Source: Allacma fusca (lineage: Eukaryota > Arthropoda > Collembola > Symphypleona > Sminthuridae). Taken from it: a stretch of 64,000 nucleotides of DNA. Position numbers and translations under genes: made by a program. The number at the start of each line of letters is the position of its first letter. The stretch's first letter is position 1. Shown one piece after another: positions 36,844-51,917 of the stretch. The notes under the pieces were generated by a model that saw only the letters and a list, made by a program, of their open reading frames with translations, was not told where the DNA came from and did no database searches. The stretch is taken from positions 11,036,001 to 11,100,000 of the forward strand of contig OX359249.1 in the NCBI GenBank assembly GCA_947179485.1, given 5' to 3'.

Positions 36844-36878
<35 letters not shown>
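36844..36878. repeat. GA microsatellite
   Basis: About 17 uninterrupted GA units, ending just before a stretch with little structure. Confidence 0.95.
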
Positions 36879-36879
<1 letters not shown>

Positions 36880-37951
36880 CTAATACCTTAACTTAACTCT
36901 ACTTAACGTACATACAAAATGCACTACAACTATTGCCGCCGCCAGCGGAGACCAAGATATCGACTTTACTTCAATCGCTCCAATCCAATGGGGACTCATA
37001 GTGAGCTTTTTACTAAACAACTCTTACTAAATGTCCCTTGTGCACATAATACTCTGGTAATACCAGAATGCTCAAGCCACGGACAAACAAACACCTCAAG
37101 ACCAGAACCGGCGTCACCCTGCTGTGCATGTAGCGACAAGCGACTAACATAAAATATAAAATAATGTCTGTGTGAATTTCAAGAAAGGGATATTTTAGAA
37201 TAATTCCAGAGTTGTAGATATCTATATTTCCTACAAAAGTAGACTCATGCATGGACTCTCACATACTTCACTATTCCCCTTGGTTTGTCCCATCTGTTTA
37301 CAGCTCAATGTATCTATGGATATATAAGTACCCTATTGAACAATTCCACACACATTGCTCTAACTATACTTATAGTTACCACATTGTAGTCTCAGGTCTA
37401 GTAAATTCTTCGCAGTTCTGGCTCCGAAAAAATTTAAGTGTACATAATTCCTGCATACAGAAATGTAAAATACATAAGTACATATATTGCCTTGAAGACT
37501 TGATAAAAGCTTCGTAGATTTCAAGGGTTTCCTGCGGCAATTAATGTGAGTTAAGTAATTACGTCTCAAGAATTATTACATGGCATGTGGACTGTGGACA
37601 ATGTAAAAAAAAATTGTACTTAGAAAGTGCATATATACAAGTAATTATAATTACATATGTATATAATCTTGTTCTAGTAGTATTTGTTATAGTAGGATTC
37701 TTGGAGTTACGTAAACAAAGGGAACAGTTTTGATGCTCACTAGTGTCTGGTAAAATGGTTTTTGCTTTACTTTTCCTATCATCCCACGATCTATTATTCA
37801 GTATGAAACTCCCTTTTGATTAAACTTAGCATATAGAGAGTGGAATCGTACAACAAGGAGTTTAGTAATTCGTCTTATTTTCTGAAGCGTTCCGAATTCC
37901 GAGAAGAAGAATTAGTAGTAGGAAAAAAAGGAAGAAAAAAAATTACTCAGT

Positions 37952-37985
<34 letters not shown>

Positions 37986-38470
37986 ATTTACATTACACAT
38001 AATAATGTACAGTGCACTCTTTGAAACTACGATTCACGCGTGTGGCTCGGTTCATCCTCCCACAAATTAAATCGCAGTTGAGATTATTACAATTTCTGCG
38101 CAACAGCCGGCTAATAAATCCTTCCATGCTACTGCACTGGATAGACGTCAATGACAGATGATGAAGATGATGATGACTGGAAGAAAAAAAAATCAATCTC
38201 TTACTAGGGTCATCTCCGCATCTACTACGTAGCTATACATATATCTAGCTTAGCTCTCTGTAAATAGTTTTTTTTCCTATAGAAATGCGCTCAAATCTAA
38301 GATGTTAATCTCTCAAAGGAAATTAAAATGCTGAATAAATCAAAAAATACAGAACTTGGGAGGCGCGGAGATTCCCAGGAATCTGTAATAATTAGTGTGT
38401 GGGCAGTAATTAATATCAGCTGATCCTCTCTGACGCAATTTACAATTCAGTGAAACGTAGAAGCTCAGGA

Positions 38471-38473
<3 letters not shown>

Positions 38474-38529
<56 letters not shown>
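38474..38529. repeat. Longest perfect GA microsatellite
   Basis: About 28 GA units without interruption, the longest perfect dinucleotide run in the window. Confidence 0.97.
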
Positions 38530-38533
<4 letters not shown>

Positions 38534-39286
38534 GATGTATGGTGTGTGTGTTACAAGGAAAAGTGTCTACGAACCTATTCTCCAAGTTGATTTTATTGAG
38601 TGACCTTTCACAACAACTTAATTCATGATAATAACACTCATGCTAATTATTACTCCTTTTTCACAGAGGATTCCTCATAAATACTTTCAGTACATTTGGG
38701 ATGTCCCAACAAATCCAATGGGAAAACAACAGGCCATACATATTATATGTATGCAGACGTAGACGTACAGGGTACAGTGACAGTAACTCCTGGTGACTAC
38801 AACCCTGACAATGAGACTTACTGCGCTTAAAGCGAAATACTAACTTACGTGGAATTCCCAATCAGACGCAATTACATAATTTCGGGCTCATTCATCAGGA
38901 GAAAATATCCTTTAAATAAAAACAAAGTAGCTCTACTACACTGGAGTTTGCACGATCTAAATTGACTCTAAGGATTTTGACTAGATGTCTTATCAATTCT
39001 AAAGGGGAACAAAATGACACTCAAGTATCCACATATTTATTTTTTTATTACAGTACTCATGGAACTCCTCAGGGAGCATAAAAATTGAATTTCCTATATA
39101 TGGATTTATTCCTCCTCCTTTTCTTGTACAGTATTTGATTTTCTGTATGGTAGGATTTCAAAAATTTGCAGGGATAATGAGGGGGGAAGATAAATAATGG
39201 AAACTAAAACGCAAGGCAGACAGATGCATATATGACGCAATTCAAGAATAGGATTGAGACAGCTTCTGTTGTTAAGATTTTTTTTT

Positions 39287-39412
39287 TTAAGGATGATGTT
39301 CCGCATTCACTCTTGCGCAATCAACTGCATCCCCACTCTTACTAAACTCACTTTCGGTCGTCATATAGGCACTCACGTAGATGATCGGTTTTGACTTCCG
39401 ACCAAATGCCAT
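39287..39412 (-). CDS. Small 41-codon open frame in a GC-richer patch
   Basis: ATG at 39412 and TAA at 39287 give a peptide starting MAFGRKSKPIIYVSAYMTTE, of balanced composition. The patch (about 39300-39430) is noticeably less AT-rich than its surroundings. After 12 codons it contains TAC|GTGAGTG, a good donor sequence (phase 0), so it might instead be a short first exon. Immediately after the stop is a run of eight A residues on the minus strand. It has no recognised family; a chance frame or a decayed retrocopy are alternatives. Confidence 0.2.
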   Translation of the reverse strand: MAFGRKSKPIIYVSAYMTTESEFSKSGDAVDCARVNAEHHP

Positions 39413-42400
39413 TCAAGCCGCCGACATGTAGAAAGGAAGAGAAGTTAGACAGTCGAATATTAAAACCTCAATATTCATTTATGAATTTCAATACGGTGAC
39501 CCAAGTAGTACTGTGACACGGTTTTAAGTCCTTCGCTTGTCACATAACTCTATCTCCTCCGTATCCCTGTCGAGGTATATACATACATAATTACATACAT
39601 AGATACATAAGTTGCATACACAGTATAATATATGCACATTGCACACGGGGAGTGCAAGCAACCTCACATGAGTGTCGACTCCATTCAATATTATTCAACG
39701 GTAGGATATTAATGTCGCAACCATGAGATAGTATTTGCGGATACTGTTCTTGCACAATTACTGTATTACTGACGGCTTTGGAAACAAATGTAGAACTACT
39801 GTCTCTGTCTAAACTACATCAGGTGATTTCATCACTTAGACAAATACGTACATGGAGAAACACACACACACACACACAAAACTAAACCAAAGATTATACA
39901 TTTGATTAACAAGGTCACATCTTAAGCTCACAGATGACGTGATATGGAATCCAGTCATGGAGCGTACATACACCTAGCCAAATATTTCCCTAACATTTCC
40001 GTTGGCTAAATCCTTTTACCTTCATCCCAAATGACTTTATCATCAGACACTGTACTGATCAGCCCATTCCTGGATCTACAGTTTATATAACACTGTAAAA
40101 GACTTAAAAGGACACAAAGATCTCACTACCGCATCACCTCCACCACCAGATCATCATCATCCACACACAGACAGAGACACTGCTCGGAACCACGCTGCTG
40201 CTGTAAAGTTTTATTGCAGCTCTAGAACTTACATAGCCCATTACCATTCTGACTTAAAAATATCAAAATGCATATAAGTACTGCTGCTCCGGCTGCTCTC
40301 TTCTTTCTTTCTTTCTCTCTTTTTTTTGTTCCTACTCGTTTTTTAATTTTTATCCGCACAAGCCCCACATATGGTTTTCTGTATCACAGATGGGGAAAAA
40401 GAGAAAATGTCAACTTGTGCCATTTCAAATCCTATCCTGTATAATTACATATATCGTGTGCCTTGAGCACATACACACACACACACACACAAAATTCAAG
40501 TAACTACAACTAGATACTTCGTCCCAACTCTGTACATGTACATATAGTTCTCCAGAATACATAACCAGAATAGTAGACCCGTATCAATAGTAATAGATAT
40601 GTGAAAGTACCTCCCTCCATATACTCATTGTCAGTATTACTCTCATGATGATCTTAAAAACATGAAAGGATTCTCTTGCTCCAACTACGTAAATAAATAC
40701 ATATATAAATATTGTACACATGTACATAGGAATAAAAAACTAAGAACCACGCCACATGTAAACTCTTTTGCGTATAAAAAAAAACCATCCAGATTTTGGT
40801 AACCTTACAAAAAAAAATCCTCTCAACCCGCGTCAGTCCACGTGCCCCTAATAATAATGGTAGAAAAATCCGGAAATACTAATAACATGAAAGAGTTTCC
40901 AATTCAACTTTAAGCCTCTTCTTCTTTCCACTGAACTTGCAAAAAAAAAAGAAAAGAAAGGAAACAGGGAAAGTAAAAACTGATCGTAGAATAATTCATA
41001 TGGTCAAAGTGGATCCCGGAGAGGAGAAATCAAAGGAAACATGAGCTACTGTGAAAAATCCATTGGAAACCCTCCACAAGGGAAATTCCAACTCCTGGAT
41101 CTCCTCACACAAGAGATAAGTACAGAGATAGTGGACTTGTTAGTCAATTCATTAGTTTTATTACCACTAATGATGAAGGTTACGCATCAGAGCTATTGTT
41201 CTATATATATTAATAAATATAAGTATAAGTATATCTATATGAGAACCATAAACAACTACTACGTCGCTAAGGAACTCTTAACAAATGTTTCCTACAATAA
41301 CAACAAACAGTCCCTACTCTGAATATCTTTCACGGGTATGTTCTAGAAAAATCACCAGCAATAATAAATTATTATTGCTACAGTAAAAGGTAAGCAGGTA
41401 GGATACTTTTTTTTTGCTATACATATCTAAATATAATTCTACACCTATATAAAATTATACAAGCTCTTCTGGAGACACTCCGTGGAAGTTCTCCCACGAT
41501 GAAGGAGTTCCTTTTATATGTATGTCCTGACTTGCCCATGCCCACAAAATCGCATTAAATATACGGGCAAGGAATCCAATCCACCCATTTGAGATTCATT
41601 TGTAGTACATACATACATACATAGATACACTACTCTGCAATACTCTGAAATACTCTGCAAAGGCTTTACATTACATTGGGATGTTATAAAGAAATTATAG
41701 GGAGGTAATACATTCAATAATAATATTATCTACATATTATAAAACTCAAGCTATGGGGTAAGTAACAAAGAAGAACAAGACAGACTGACTCACTTCTCTC
41801 CTTGTAGGATGTACATAGTAGCTTGCATAAACATATGTAACAAACTTAGTACAAAAAAAAACTATCTACAGTTTTGGGCTGGGATGGATAGCGCTAGACA
41901 AAAAAAAAATCTCGTTTATAGTCCAACTGTGAGGAGGAGAAGAAGAAGAAGAAAAAAAACTCTGCATATTATTTATTTTTCATTCATACTGGAGGAGAGA
42001 GAATCTGACTGGGTCTGTTAACTCTAATCCTTTATTTTATCCTATCCTTTAGACACAGAGTGTGTGTTTAGAGAGACAGAGGAACTGGTTAAAATAAAAT
42101 CACTAAAAATCTACTAGTATATAGATTACTACTACTACGCACGATGACAAATTATCATTATAGTCACACCACCATAGCCCAGTCAGTTCCATACATTAAA
42201 TAGCTGTAGAAAGACAGGAGGAGAGTAGAGTAAGTATACTTATATCGTAAGTATCAAGTTTTATCTCCACACTCTGCATACTCAATTCTGAGAGTGAGCT
42301 GACACAAGTGTACATGTACAAACATCATCAGACCATGAATTGCGTAGCAAGCAAGGCCAACTTGTTTTCTTATAAATACACACACCTCCTGCAACACACA

Positions 42401-44329
42401 AAGTAGAGCTCGGAGTCATACTCATTACATTTCCAATTTCCCCAAAGTACCACTCCTGATGCCTATTTTTACACAATCCCCCAAAAGTCCTCTGGTAAGT
42501 ACATAGTTCCTCAAAGGAATAGTAGTAGTTGTAGTTGTAGTAGTAGTAGTACCAGCTGTGAAATCATAAAATCAAAATGATCACAAAAAATTACGCTAAA
42601 TAAAGCAATCCAGCCAGACACGTTTCCCTGGATCCATTCCATGTGTAAATACACTCATACAAAAAGATTGTGTATCGCCAGCGTGTCTCCAGTCCTCCCC
42701 ATAACTATTGAGACATAATAAACTTAATTACTAATGAATCAACCAAGAATCAATCCTCACTATACACACTACATATCTATCTCTATTACAGTATCAGTAC
42801 CTTATGTATCTACCTATACACACAAAGATTACAAATTATTTTTCCTCCTGACTCCACAGTCTACACAGACACATAAGTATACACACACACACACATCTAC
42901 TGTACATATATACATAAATACCTTGCAAAACCTGCTGCTCACATTTGTACATTCAAAAATACAATGGTATGGAGCTCTGTGTGACAGGAGATAAAAACAA
43001 GAGCACGGTGTGATGATTCCACGGGATTTCAATTCCAAACATTTCAAAACCACACACTTCCAAAATAAAACAATTTAAGTCTATGAAAGTCAACATATGT
43101 ACAGGACTCGTGGGATAGTGTTGACATTCGACTCTTATTAGTACGATTTGCTATTTAAGGCAGGAATCTTATTTTTTTTTGTACGATAAAGAACAATGTA
43201 TATTTTAACGGCGGGAAATTTCCTACTCCGCAAGGAATGGTCTCATGAAATAACTATAAATAAATCCCACTTTATACTAACTTCAGATGAGAGCGTACAT
43301 ATTACAAGTATCGCTCTGGGAACACATGAGGAAATATTACGGACCGTCCCAAACATCTAGATGTACACAGACACATACAGTCTCTCTTCATATCCCCAGG
43401 AATTGTGTGTAGTGTGTACGCTATTATGTACAGTGACTTTTCCAAATGTAATGGATGAAGCATAGCTAACTTTCATTCGTGCCACATGTTATTTGTGTGA
43501 GGCTATTTTTGGTAGTACTCTCTCCCACGCCTATTATGGACCGTCTCCTGTACTAAATTTCAGAACTTGATAGAATATCAATATATATGTAGATATATAG
43601 TGTATCTACTAGTAGTGAGGGGAATTAAATCCCGCTTTTGATTTTCCATGCTTTGTCAAACTTAACAGAACCAATAATGCTTGACTAACAATAAGTCATC
43701 CCAGTTGGGTAACCTGGCTCCGAAAATGGGCTCGGAGACTCCAATGTACTTTTATATAGCCACATATGTACATACATACACATAGTTAGCATCTGCAGAA
43801 AATTATTTCCCAATCAAGATCCTCTGAACAATAACCGCCTCGTTTGCAATTAGCATCCTCAAGGTAATTAAAAAGCTATTGCACCCACCAACCGCACACA
43901 CATGCACGTACACACACACACACACCCACAGTTACATCCTATATAGATACATACATACACAGGATGGGACTATGGGACGAACGATTAGCGTCTAACTAGA
44001 AATAAACCGTGGAGTCAAATTCAAAACCCTGAACCTGATTTCCAATACGTTACAGTATTTAAGTACATATGTAAGTACTACAGCAGTACACATACAAAAA
44101 ATCTTAAATAAGTTTACAAATACGTACTTCCCTACCTGCAGGCAAAGTCTTTGATTTTTGTACACACATACATATGTACTCCTGTACTCAGATGATTTCC
44201 CAAAATTTACAAAATCAATAGAACCTTTTTTGTAATACATCCCAATATACAGGAGTGGATGGATATGGGAGGAAAAAACTTTTAAAATCACTGATTGCGA
44301 CATTGTGAGTTTGAAATTCAGAAAAAAAA

Positions 44330-44504
44330 AATACAGGATCCGGCAGTGAGTTTACGCAAAACCTCAGGAAATATAATTTTTCTAAACCTCAAAAGAAAAA
44401 CAGAGGGGAGAGAGAGAGAGAGGAGGAGGAGGTTGTTGACTTAGACCATAATTTTTTTCAATGAGGTTCACTTTATAATAGTCGCATTAGCAGGATCCTG
44501 TATT
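44330..44504. repeat. Short element bounded by 12 bp inverted repeats
   Basis: AATACAGGATCC at 44330-44341 and its exact reverse complement GGATCCTGTATT at 44493-44504 enclose 151 bases with a GA-rich patch. The size and ends are compatible with a decayed miniature inverted-repeat element. No target-site duplication is visible. Confidence 0.3.
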
Positions 44505-46109
44505 AGCGAGAAATATTAGAGATCACGATATGACCTACCTTCTCCCTTACAATTATCCAAATGGCAGTTTACTCCATACCTTGAGAGTGCCTGTGTATAT
44601 ATGGGAGTATTAGTACAATCCTTTGATTCAAAATTTTTCCATTAATAGTATATATATAGGGATGATAGGGAGAATCAACCCAACTTTCCAACATGACTCG
44701 ATTCGATTCATGACTTAAATCCTTCTATGAGAACCTCATGAATGATTGAAACTGTTTTTCCACTTCCTTTTTTTTCCAATATACATAGTAGACAGGCTCC
44801 GTCAAAAGTAAGTGAATACATGTTCTCATGTTATAAAAATTTGCGGCTATCAATAAACTGTATCGTGGAAACGGTTGGTGAGGAACACCGTTCTGTTGAG
44901 CTAATTCCATATACACAAACACACACACACACACAGAACAGAACAGAACAGAAGAGACAGACACAGACAGCAGAGCGAGTTTGAACCTATAAAAGTACAC
45001 TTACAAAGAAAAATAGCAAAACAAAATACATATGAACCCATGCACAGTTCAAAATTCATCCATGCCTTGGAAAGGCATCAGGAAAATAGGATCCATCTGG
45101 TAAGTACATACATATGTGGGGAGAGACATGCAGATTACTTGTTGAGTTTGAGGCAGGAGTTGCAATAGAAAATTCCTAATAGAAATCCTTTTGTTCAACG
45201 AGCATGCTTAAACATGCATGAATTAAAAGGCTCTGTTATCCTTCTTTCAATTATGTTACATCCACGAAGGATCTTCTGAAGGGGAAAAAAATGATGAAAG
45301 CAGTACTAGACTCCGTCAGGCTTACAATTTTCCCGATTCTTGGTAACTTTTATCATCCCTTTAAAGTTTCTGAGGCAACCCAGAATCACGAAGCTTCCGA
45401 GTAAGAAAATCACGATTATCGATCAGTAACAAAAGCTCCACACAAACACACACACACACACACACAGCCCCATCCACAGAGAGAACCGCTCAGAGTCCCT
45501 TCTATTTTATACCACTTCAATCATATAATGTCATAAGCGGAGTTTTCTTCCTCAACAACAATATCCCTATCTTGATTTAGTGCTGGCTCAGGATAATGCA
45601 AACAGAAAATTTGCTACAGACACAAACTCACTCTCGTCCGTCCACAATTTCATATATTACTTTCCTAATCCTATATTTTTATAAGAGTCCCTCCATAGCA
45701 GTGATAGCAGGACTTAGCCAGACGGACAGACATACACACACACACACACACACACATACACATACACCGAGACACACATAAGTATATATAATATCCATAA
45801 CCAAAACATGTGCTCATGTGCATATTCCCTCCTTCCACGAATATTACAAATAACGAGCATGATTTCTTACTATTTGCATTCTATTATGACTACTTCCTTA
45901 TGAATGACCCACACTATGCTTCTTTTGCAAACAGTTTGGATCCCGCTCCTCAAAATTCCCCACCGCTTCGCTCTCAGAAAACCCACAACAAGGCCCCACT
46001 AAACCAATACATATAAATATGCACAAACCCTGGAGTGATATTCCATAAAATCAGGAACATTCCACCAACAGAGTCCCATAATAATTTGCAAGGAATAGCA
46101 ATAATATCA

Positions 46110-46111
<2 letters not shown>

Positions 46112-46141
<30 letters not shown>
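46112..46141. repeat. GT microsatellite
   Basis: Fifteen uninterrupted TG units. Confidence 0.97.
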
Positions 46142-46142
<1 letters not shown>

Positions 46143-49100
46143 AATTTCAAAGGGGAAAAAATTCAAACATCAGTCTCTGTAATGCTACGTATCTATGTAT
46201 ACACAAATACATAAGTAGATACTATATGTCTCATACTGCTGACGTCCGAATATCCCAACCCATTTGAAATAGAGGCATCCATTGGAATCCGCTCTACATT
46301 CAATTCCGCTCTGCCTTAAAAATGTAGAATTAGTCCCTAGCATCCGTAGAGTAACAGCCCTTGGAACTACAAACTTGCAAAGGCATTAGTATCAAAATGA
46401 AAAGCACTTCCGCATTAAAAATAAATTCAACAATAAATATATAGAGAGAGAGAGTCATATGCAAAATAAATAAGGGATGATGATCATCCATTTCGCCCCG
46501 CTGGTTTCGGGATGAACCACACCTAATTCTATGTAAAAATACATAATAATGCTCATGATATTAATAAAAAGTAAATCTGAGCCTTTTTCCCATGCAGAAT
46601 GAGTTCATCAAGTGAAAATAAACACTACACACCTGCACCTACTATCCATATCTTGTGAGCTCAGCTACAGCTGGGCTATGTGTGCAGGAGGGTTGAATAC
46701 AAAATGTAACTGGGAGTAATAACAAATAGATAGTCCATACATATTAGTTTTAATTTCAATCTTGAACTTTATCACAAAATTACCATACCCATTAGTACTA
46801 TATAGTAAGTCTCTCCATATGGCTTTCCAAATGGAGCCCACCCAAATATAAAATCCCCTCAACCACACACACTTCATAAAAATGTAAAAATTTTGCCAGC
46901 ACATTCCTTCACTCTGACATGTCTTCAATACAAATTTCTCCAGTGACACTAATTTGTGTCCTCTATGTCAAAAATTCCTGGAGATTAGTAACCAGGGGAC
47001 GTTTCCCTAGCACGTGAATGTGGAACGGATTATTTTTATAGACCGTGTGGTCATACTAACATACATAATAATTACAGTTCGAGACTGGAGTAACTTACAG
47101 TGGAGAGTGGGAGGAGCTGGAGGGGAAATTAAAATACATACTTCAGTTTGAATTGACCCTGCACGCTGTATACGTATAGATATAACAACAATATTCTCAT
47201 ATTTCTCCACCAAAATTATAATTATGTACATACCATATAAGTATGTTGTAGCGTAGCCAGGTTTATCTTAAAAATACAATATTCTCTCTCTCTCTCTCTC
47301 CCTCCGAGACTGTTAACATAATGTCTGTCTACAATTATTATTATAGGATTCATATATATACAGAGATACAATCATAATATATAGATATAGAGGAAGATAT
47401 TGTATACAAGAATAAAAAAAAAGACCCAGCCATGAAGTCACCCTTTTAGTACATCGTCGCTCTTGGTCTCTTGGCATCCGAAAGGAAACGTTGTAATCAT
47501 CAAAAAAAAACCTTCTAATTCGTATTCATTATGTACCACACCTTGGAGTTTTGGAAACTGCTTATTGCGCTAACATGGGTTGCCAGGGTAAGATTATTTT
47601 GACTTAATTTATGGTCATCTGCTGTAAAGTCCACTATGTGCACTTCACAATTAATACGATGAATTAACTTCAAGGAATCAAACAACGCCAAAGTGCCCAT
47701 AACTTTATCATCATATTTTATCTTTCACGATCAAGGGTCATTTACTTGTGGCTAAATTAAAATCTCTGTACGAGAGGGCTGAAAATTATAGGGTAAACAG
47801 ACTTTTTCTCATCCTTTTCAACTCGTAGTCAATACATAACATGTAGTCACATGTCGACTCACAACAGCCAGCCAAGACGAACAAGAAAAAAAAAGGGAAC
47901 AGAGAAGCGTGGCGATCGAGTGCTCAAATATATATACACACACACACACACACACAAACACACACACTCATACACACAATTCCAAACAACAAGGCATGGA
48001 TACATTAAAAACAAAACCTACACTTTATTTCCAAATTGCCATCGTTGCCAACCATGAAGTACACAGGAGCATTTCATTTGCCCACGAAAAGACAGCGAAA
48101 AGTCAATCGTGATAAATGAAGTTACTGTTTACTACAACATTCCCATCCAGAGAAAACCCATCAGCAAAGACAATATCCCAAGTTTATTGCATAACATCTG
48201 CGGACTCTTTTTAAGGACCTCAGATACAGGCACAAGATATTGGATTTTTCATACATCATTTCATAAAATACTCAAGAGCTATACACAGTCCAAATTATTT
48301 TTTGCGAAGTTCCTTTTCAACTCCCTCACTCATACGTAATGAAACAAAAAATATCACCTTTGTACAAATAAACCCAGCGGGGAAAAAAATTTGCCGAGAC
48401 ATCATGAAAGCCTCTTAAATACTATATATGCACTTGTAGTAATTACATACATACATATGTACATACATACTGTTTCAAATCCTCTGATGCAACTACACCT
48501 TATTCCCATTTAAAATAATCTGGGTAAATATTCAGTGCTTCCTTTGGATCCCAAAAGGTATTAATTTACATTATATTAATACACAATAATATAGTTGCTG
48601 CTTTCAAATGAGCCTTTAGAGCTTTTAAAATAAAACATGAGCCACTTTGTAGTTTTTTCCATCCAAAAAGTCTCAAATGAAAATCAGCTCGGTAATCCGA
48701 TCCAGCGTCAATATATATTTAACTATACACTTGTAAAATTCATTGTACTCTCAACCAGTCCATAGAATAGTGTACAGTTCCATAAATCTTCAAATCCCTT
48801 CATATGATATCTACATCTACCATACACTGACATAATATTTAAAGTTTCAGCATACTACCGACGTAATAAGTTAGGAAGTTCCCACTACTGGAACCACAAA
48901 AAGAGGTGCAATGGAGACAGGCAGAGGGAAAATTCCATACTTGTAAGTATCTATCCCACACCAACAAGTGCAGAGTACATCCCTGGACAGCCCATGAAAC
49001 TCCTGGGTGCAAGGATGTTAACTATTTAAATGGAGATAATGCCCTATGCCTATGCTTACATTAGCCCTGATCATAATTCACACTAAAGATGTAGCAACTA

Positions 49101-51886
49101 GCGACCAAATCCTCCTGGTATCTTGACAGTCGTAATACTACGAGTATCAGTATCCTTCTGTAGTAATTAATTATAACACACACCACTACTATAGATATAT
49201 AGTCTAATCTTCCTTATAGTTATATTTGGACCACATCTAGGAGTCAGACCTATTACACTCCACAACATTCCTTTTCACAAGTAATTTCCAGCATGGTAAT
49301 TTGTAATTATTATTCCCCTCAGTAATAAGATTAAAGTTTCATACCCTAGATTTTAGTAGTTGTTCCAGCTGAACCCAATAACTATTAGTACCATGTAAGT
49401 ACTCAAAGAGTTCAAATAAAAAAAACAAGACTGAAATTCAAAACCCTGCCAAAACGATAAACTTTCAAAAGGGAAATAAAAAATACCTGAAACTTGATGC
49501 CCTATAAAGTTACAGTATGTTTCCATTTATGTAATTACTGTAGTTGTAGTCTTGTAGTTGGAGTTGGAGTTGGAGTCATAATGACTACTATTTGATTGCT
49601 CTTAAAATACAATATGTATATGGATAGATACCTATATGTATACATATATATCCTACTTACTACTCCAAAATTATCTAGAGGTAATCGCTTCAATTTCCAT
49701 GTTGCAAGTAATAATTATTATTAGACCTTGCTGAGGTTTTAAAACTTATCACACTACTGTACATTACTCTGGACACGTTGAAAGGCCTACATATCAAATA
49801 TTCCATGTTGTATGTATCTCTAAATACTTGTATTGTACGTCCATGCTAAACGCATATCTAAACCAACAGTTACTTCATAAAAAGCAAACAAACTCAGAGC
49901 TGAGTCAACGCTAATCCATTTACTTGATAATTTTCCTGAGCATTAATTGAGGTCCTCTGCGCATTTTATTATGTAAGAGGACTACTTCAAATATTTCAGT
50001 TAGCCTAGTAGCACTTATGTAAAAAGTATGTAATTCAAGTTATCAGACACCGTCATCATTTGCACACATACATACATACATACATATACATATAATAGCA
50101 GTATAGGAGACATAGATTACAACAAAAAGGCAGAACGAGCAGGAATGAGATTTGGATGTCTCTCACAGTCAGTAATGGTCTTCTTGAGTAAGTGAGTAAG
50201 TAAGTAAGTACATAAATCATTAAGTACAATCGAAATAACAGAAATGATCTTTCATATTTGGAAGTTTAGAAAGTGTAGTATTGAGTTTACACGGATATTC
50301 TATGCTTTAACATCACTATAATACAGTCAAATAACTAGTATCAAACTCAATTTCATTATATAGTGAGGAGTTACGCAGGTTAGGTTGTAGTATTTACTTA
50401 TTATTATATTTGTAATCTTACAGGATTCTATATATGTGGATATGTAAGTGTCCATAAATACAAGGGACACAAACAAGCACATCTCATTATGTAGGGATAA
50501 AAAGCGATTACTCCAAAAATACTTAATTACGTACAAATACATACATATATAGATAGATATACAAATGGATACAGGAAGATGGATATAGACAAATCTGTAC
50601 CTACGAATCCGACTGGACTGGTTCATGCTCATACTTACAAAATTGAGTGCACACACCTACACTCCTCCATACTTAATATGTAGGTATCTGTGTATAATGT
50701 AAAAGTAGGCTTTTCATGCAAATAGACTCTCCTCCTAAAGCTCGAGTCAGCTCAAATTGATTCGATGGTGTGAGCTTGATTTAACCAGATTATCTCACTC
50801 ACACAATGCACTACACTTGAGGGCACGCAAATCTTACAATTTGGCATATACAATAGGCATAATTTACTCCCAGCATTACTTACAGGATTATAGGCTATGT
50901 CCTATAATTCCTTAAACTTGCACACTTCCAAGTCATTTACTGTAAATACAGAAGGTGTGGGTTGGGTACACACAAATAAAATCATACTATTCTCTCTCCA
51001 TCTCTCTCTCCCTCTCTCTGTTTCTCTGTGATCCGGTTAAATGATCCTCAGAGGAAATTTGAAATTATGAGCTACTCAAACCAGACTTAACTAGGACTCC
51101 TACTATACTATCCTACACCTACAAAAATATAAGAATAGTATAATAATCGTCTCCGACATGCTCCATCAATGTTATTACACATTCATTCATACAGGATTTT
51201 TTCCCTTCAATCCATGCATTTTCTTAACACAAGTACTTTGTAACTCACTGCAGTCATAATTTGTAGACTAGTAAAAAAAAATATAAAAAATCCCAGAGGG
51301 GGGAAATCATCCTATCCCTTCCACCTAACACAATTTCGACAAGAATACAAATATTACAGACTCTTGTAAAAATGTCCACGTGCGCAAAAATTCATACATA
51401 CATATCTACCAATATACTTACAGTTACAGCCCACGGGATCCGAAAAATACACTAGCTTTTAAAAGGGTAAGGGAGTAAAGCCTTTACTGGGAAGTGGGAA
51501 GGTAGCATTCAGGGAGATTAATATCCATTAGTAGATATTGTAGTACTACATAAGTACTTATAGTACATACATATGTAGATACATACTTACAAAACGTTCG
51601 GAACGGATTTCAAAATGCTCAATTATTTTGAATACGGAGATCAATATATGAATGCTCCTATAAAATCCCAATGGGAATTATTGAATCTGCATTGCAGAAT
51701 CTTTTCATGTGTGCGTGTCGTGTCATCCATACTTTGAATATATGGAGAAATAGGATAGTTCAAGGGAAAAAAAAGAAATGGGACACATAATAGGGAAACA
51801 GGAAATCACCCCATCGGGACGGGCTTTTTCAACAAGTCTCGTCACATATTCCCTCACATTTTCACAAGTAAAGCATCAAAAACACG

Positions 51887-51887
<1 letters not shown>

Positions 51888-51917
<30 letters not shown>
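51888..51917. repeat. AAT trinucleotide array
   Basis: About ten perfect AAT units. Confidence 0.95.

Larger units (their letters stand above)
26600..39280. other. Repeat-rich DNA upstream of the 26.4 kb Mob2 exon
   Basis: No supported gene. It contains two long TAG arrays, many GA tracts and CA runs. A GC-richer open segment at 36624-36836 is discussed in the findings. It could hold upstream non-coding exons or promoters of Mob2, but none is identifiable. Confidence 0.5.
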
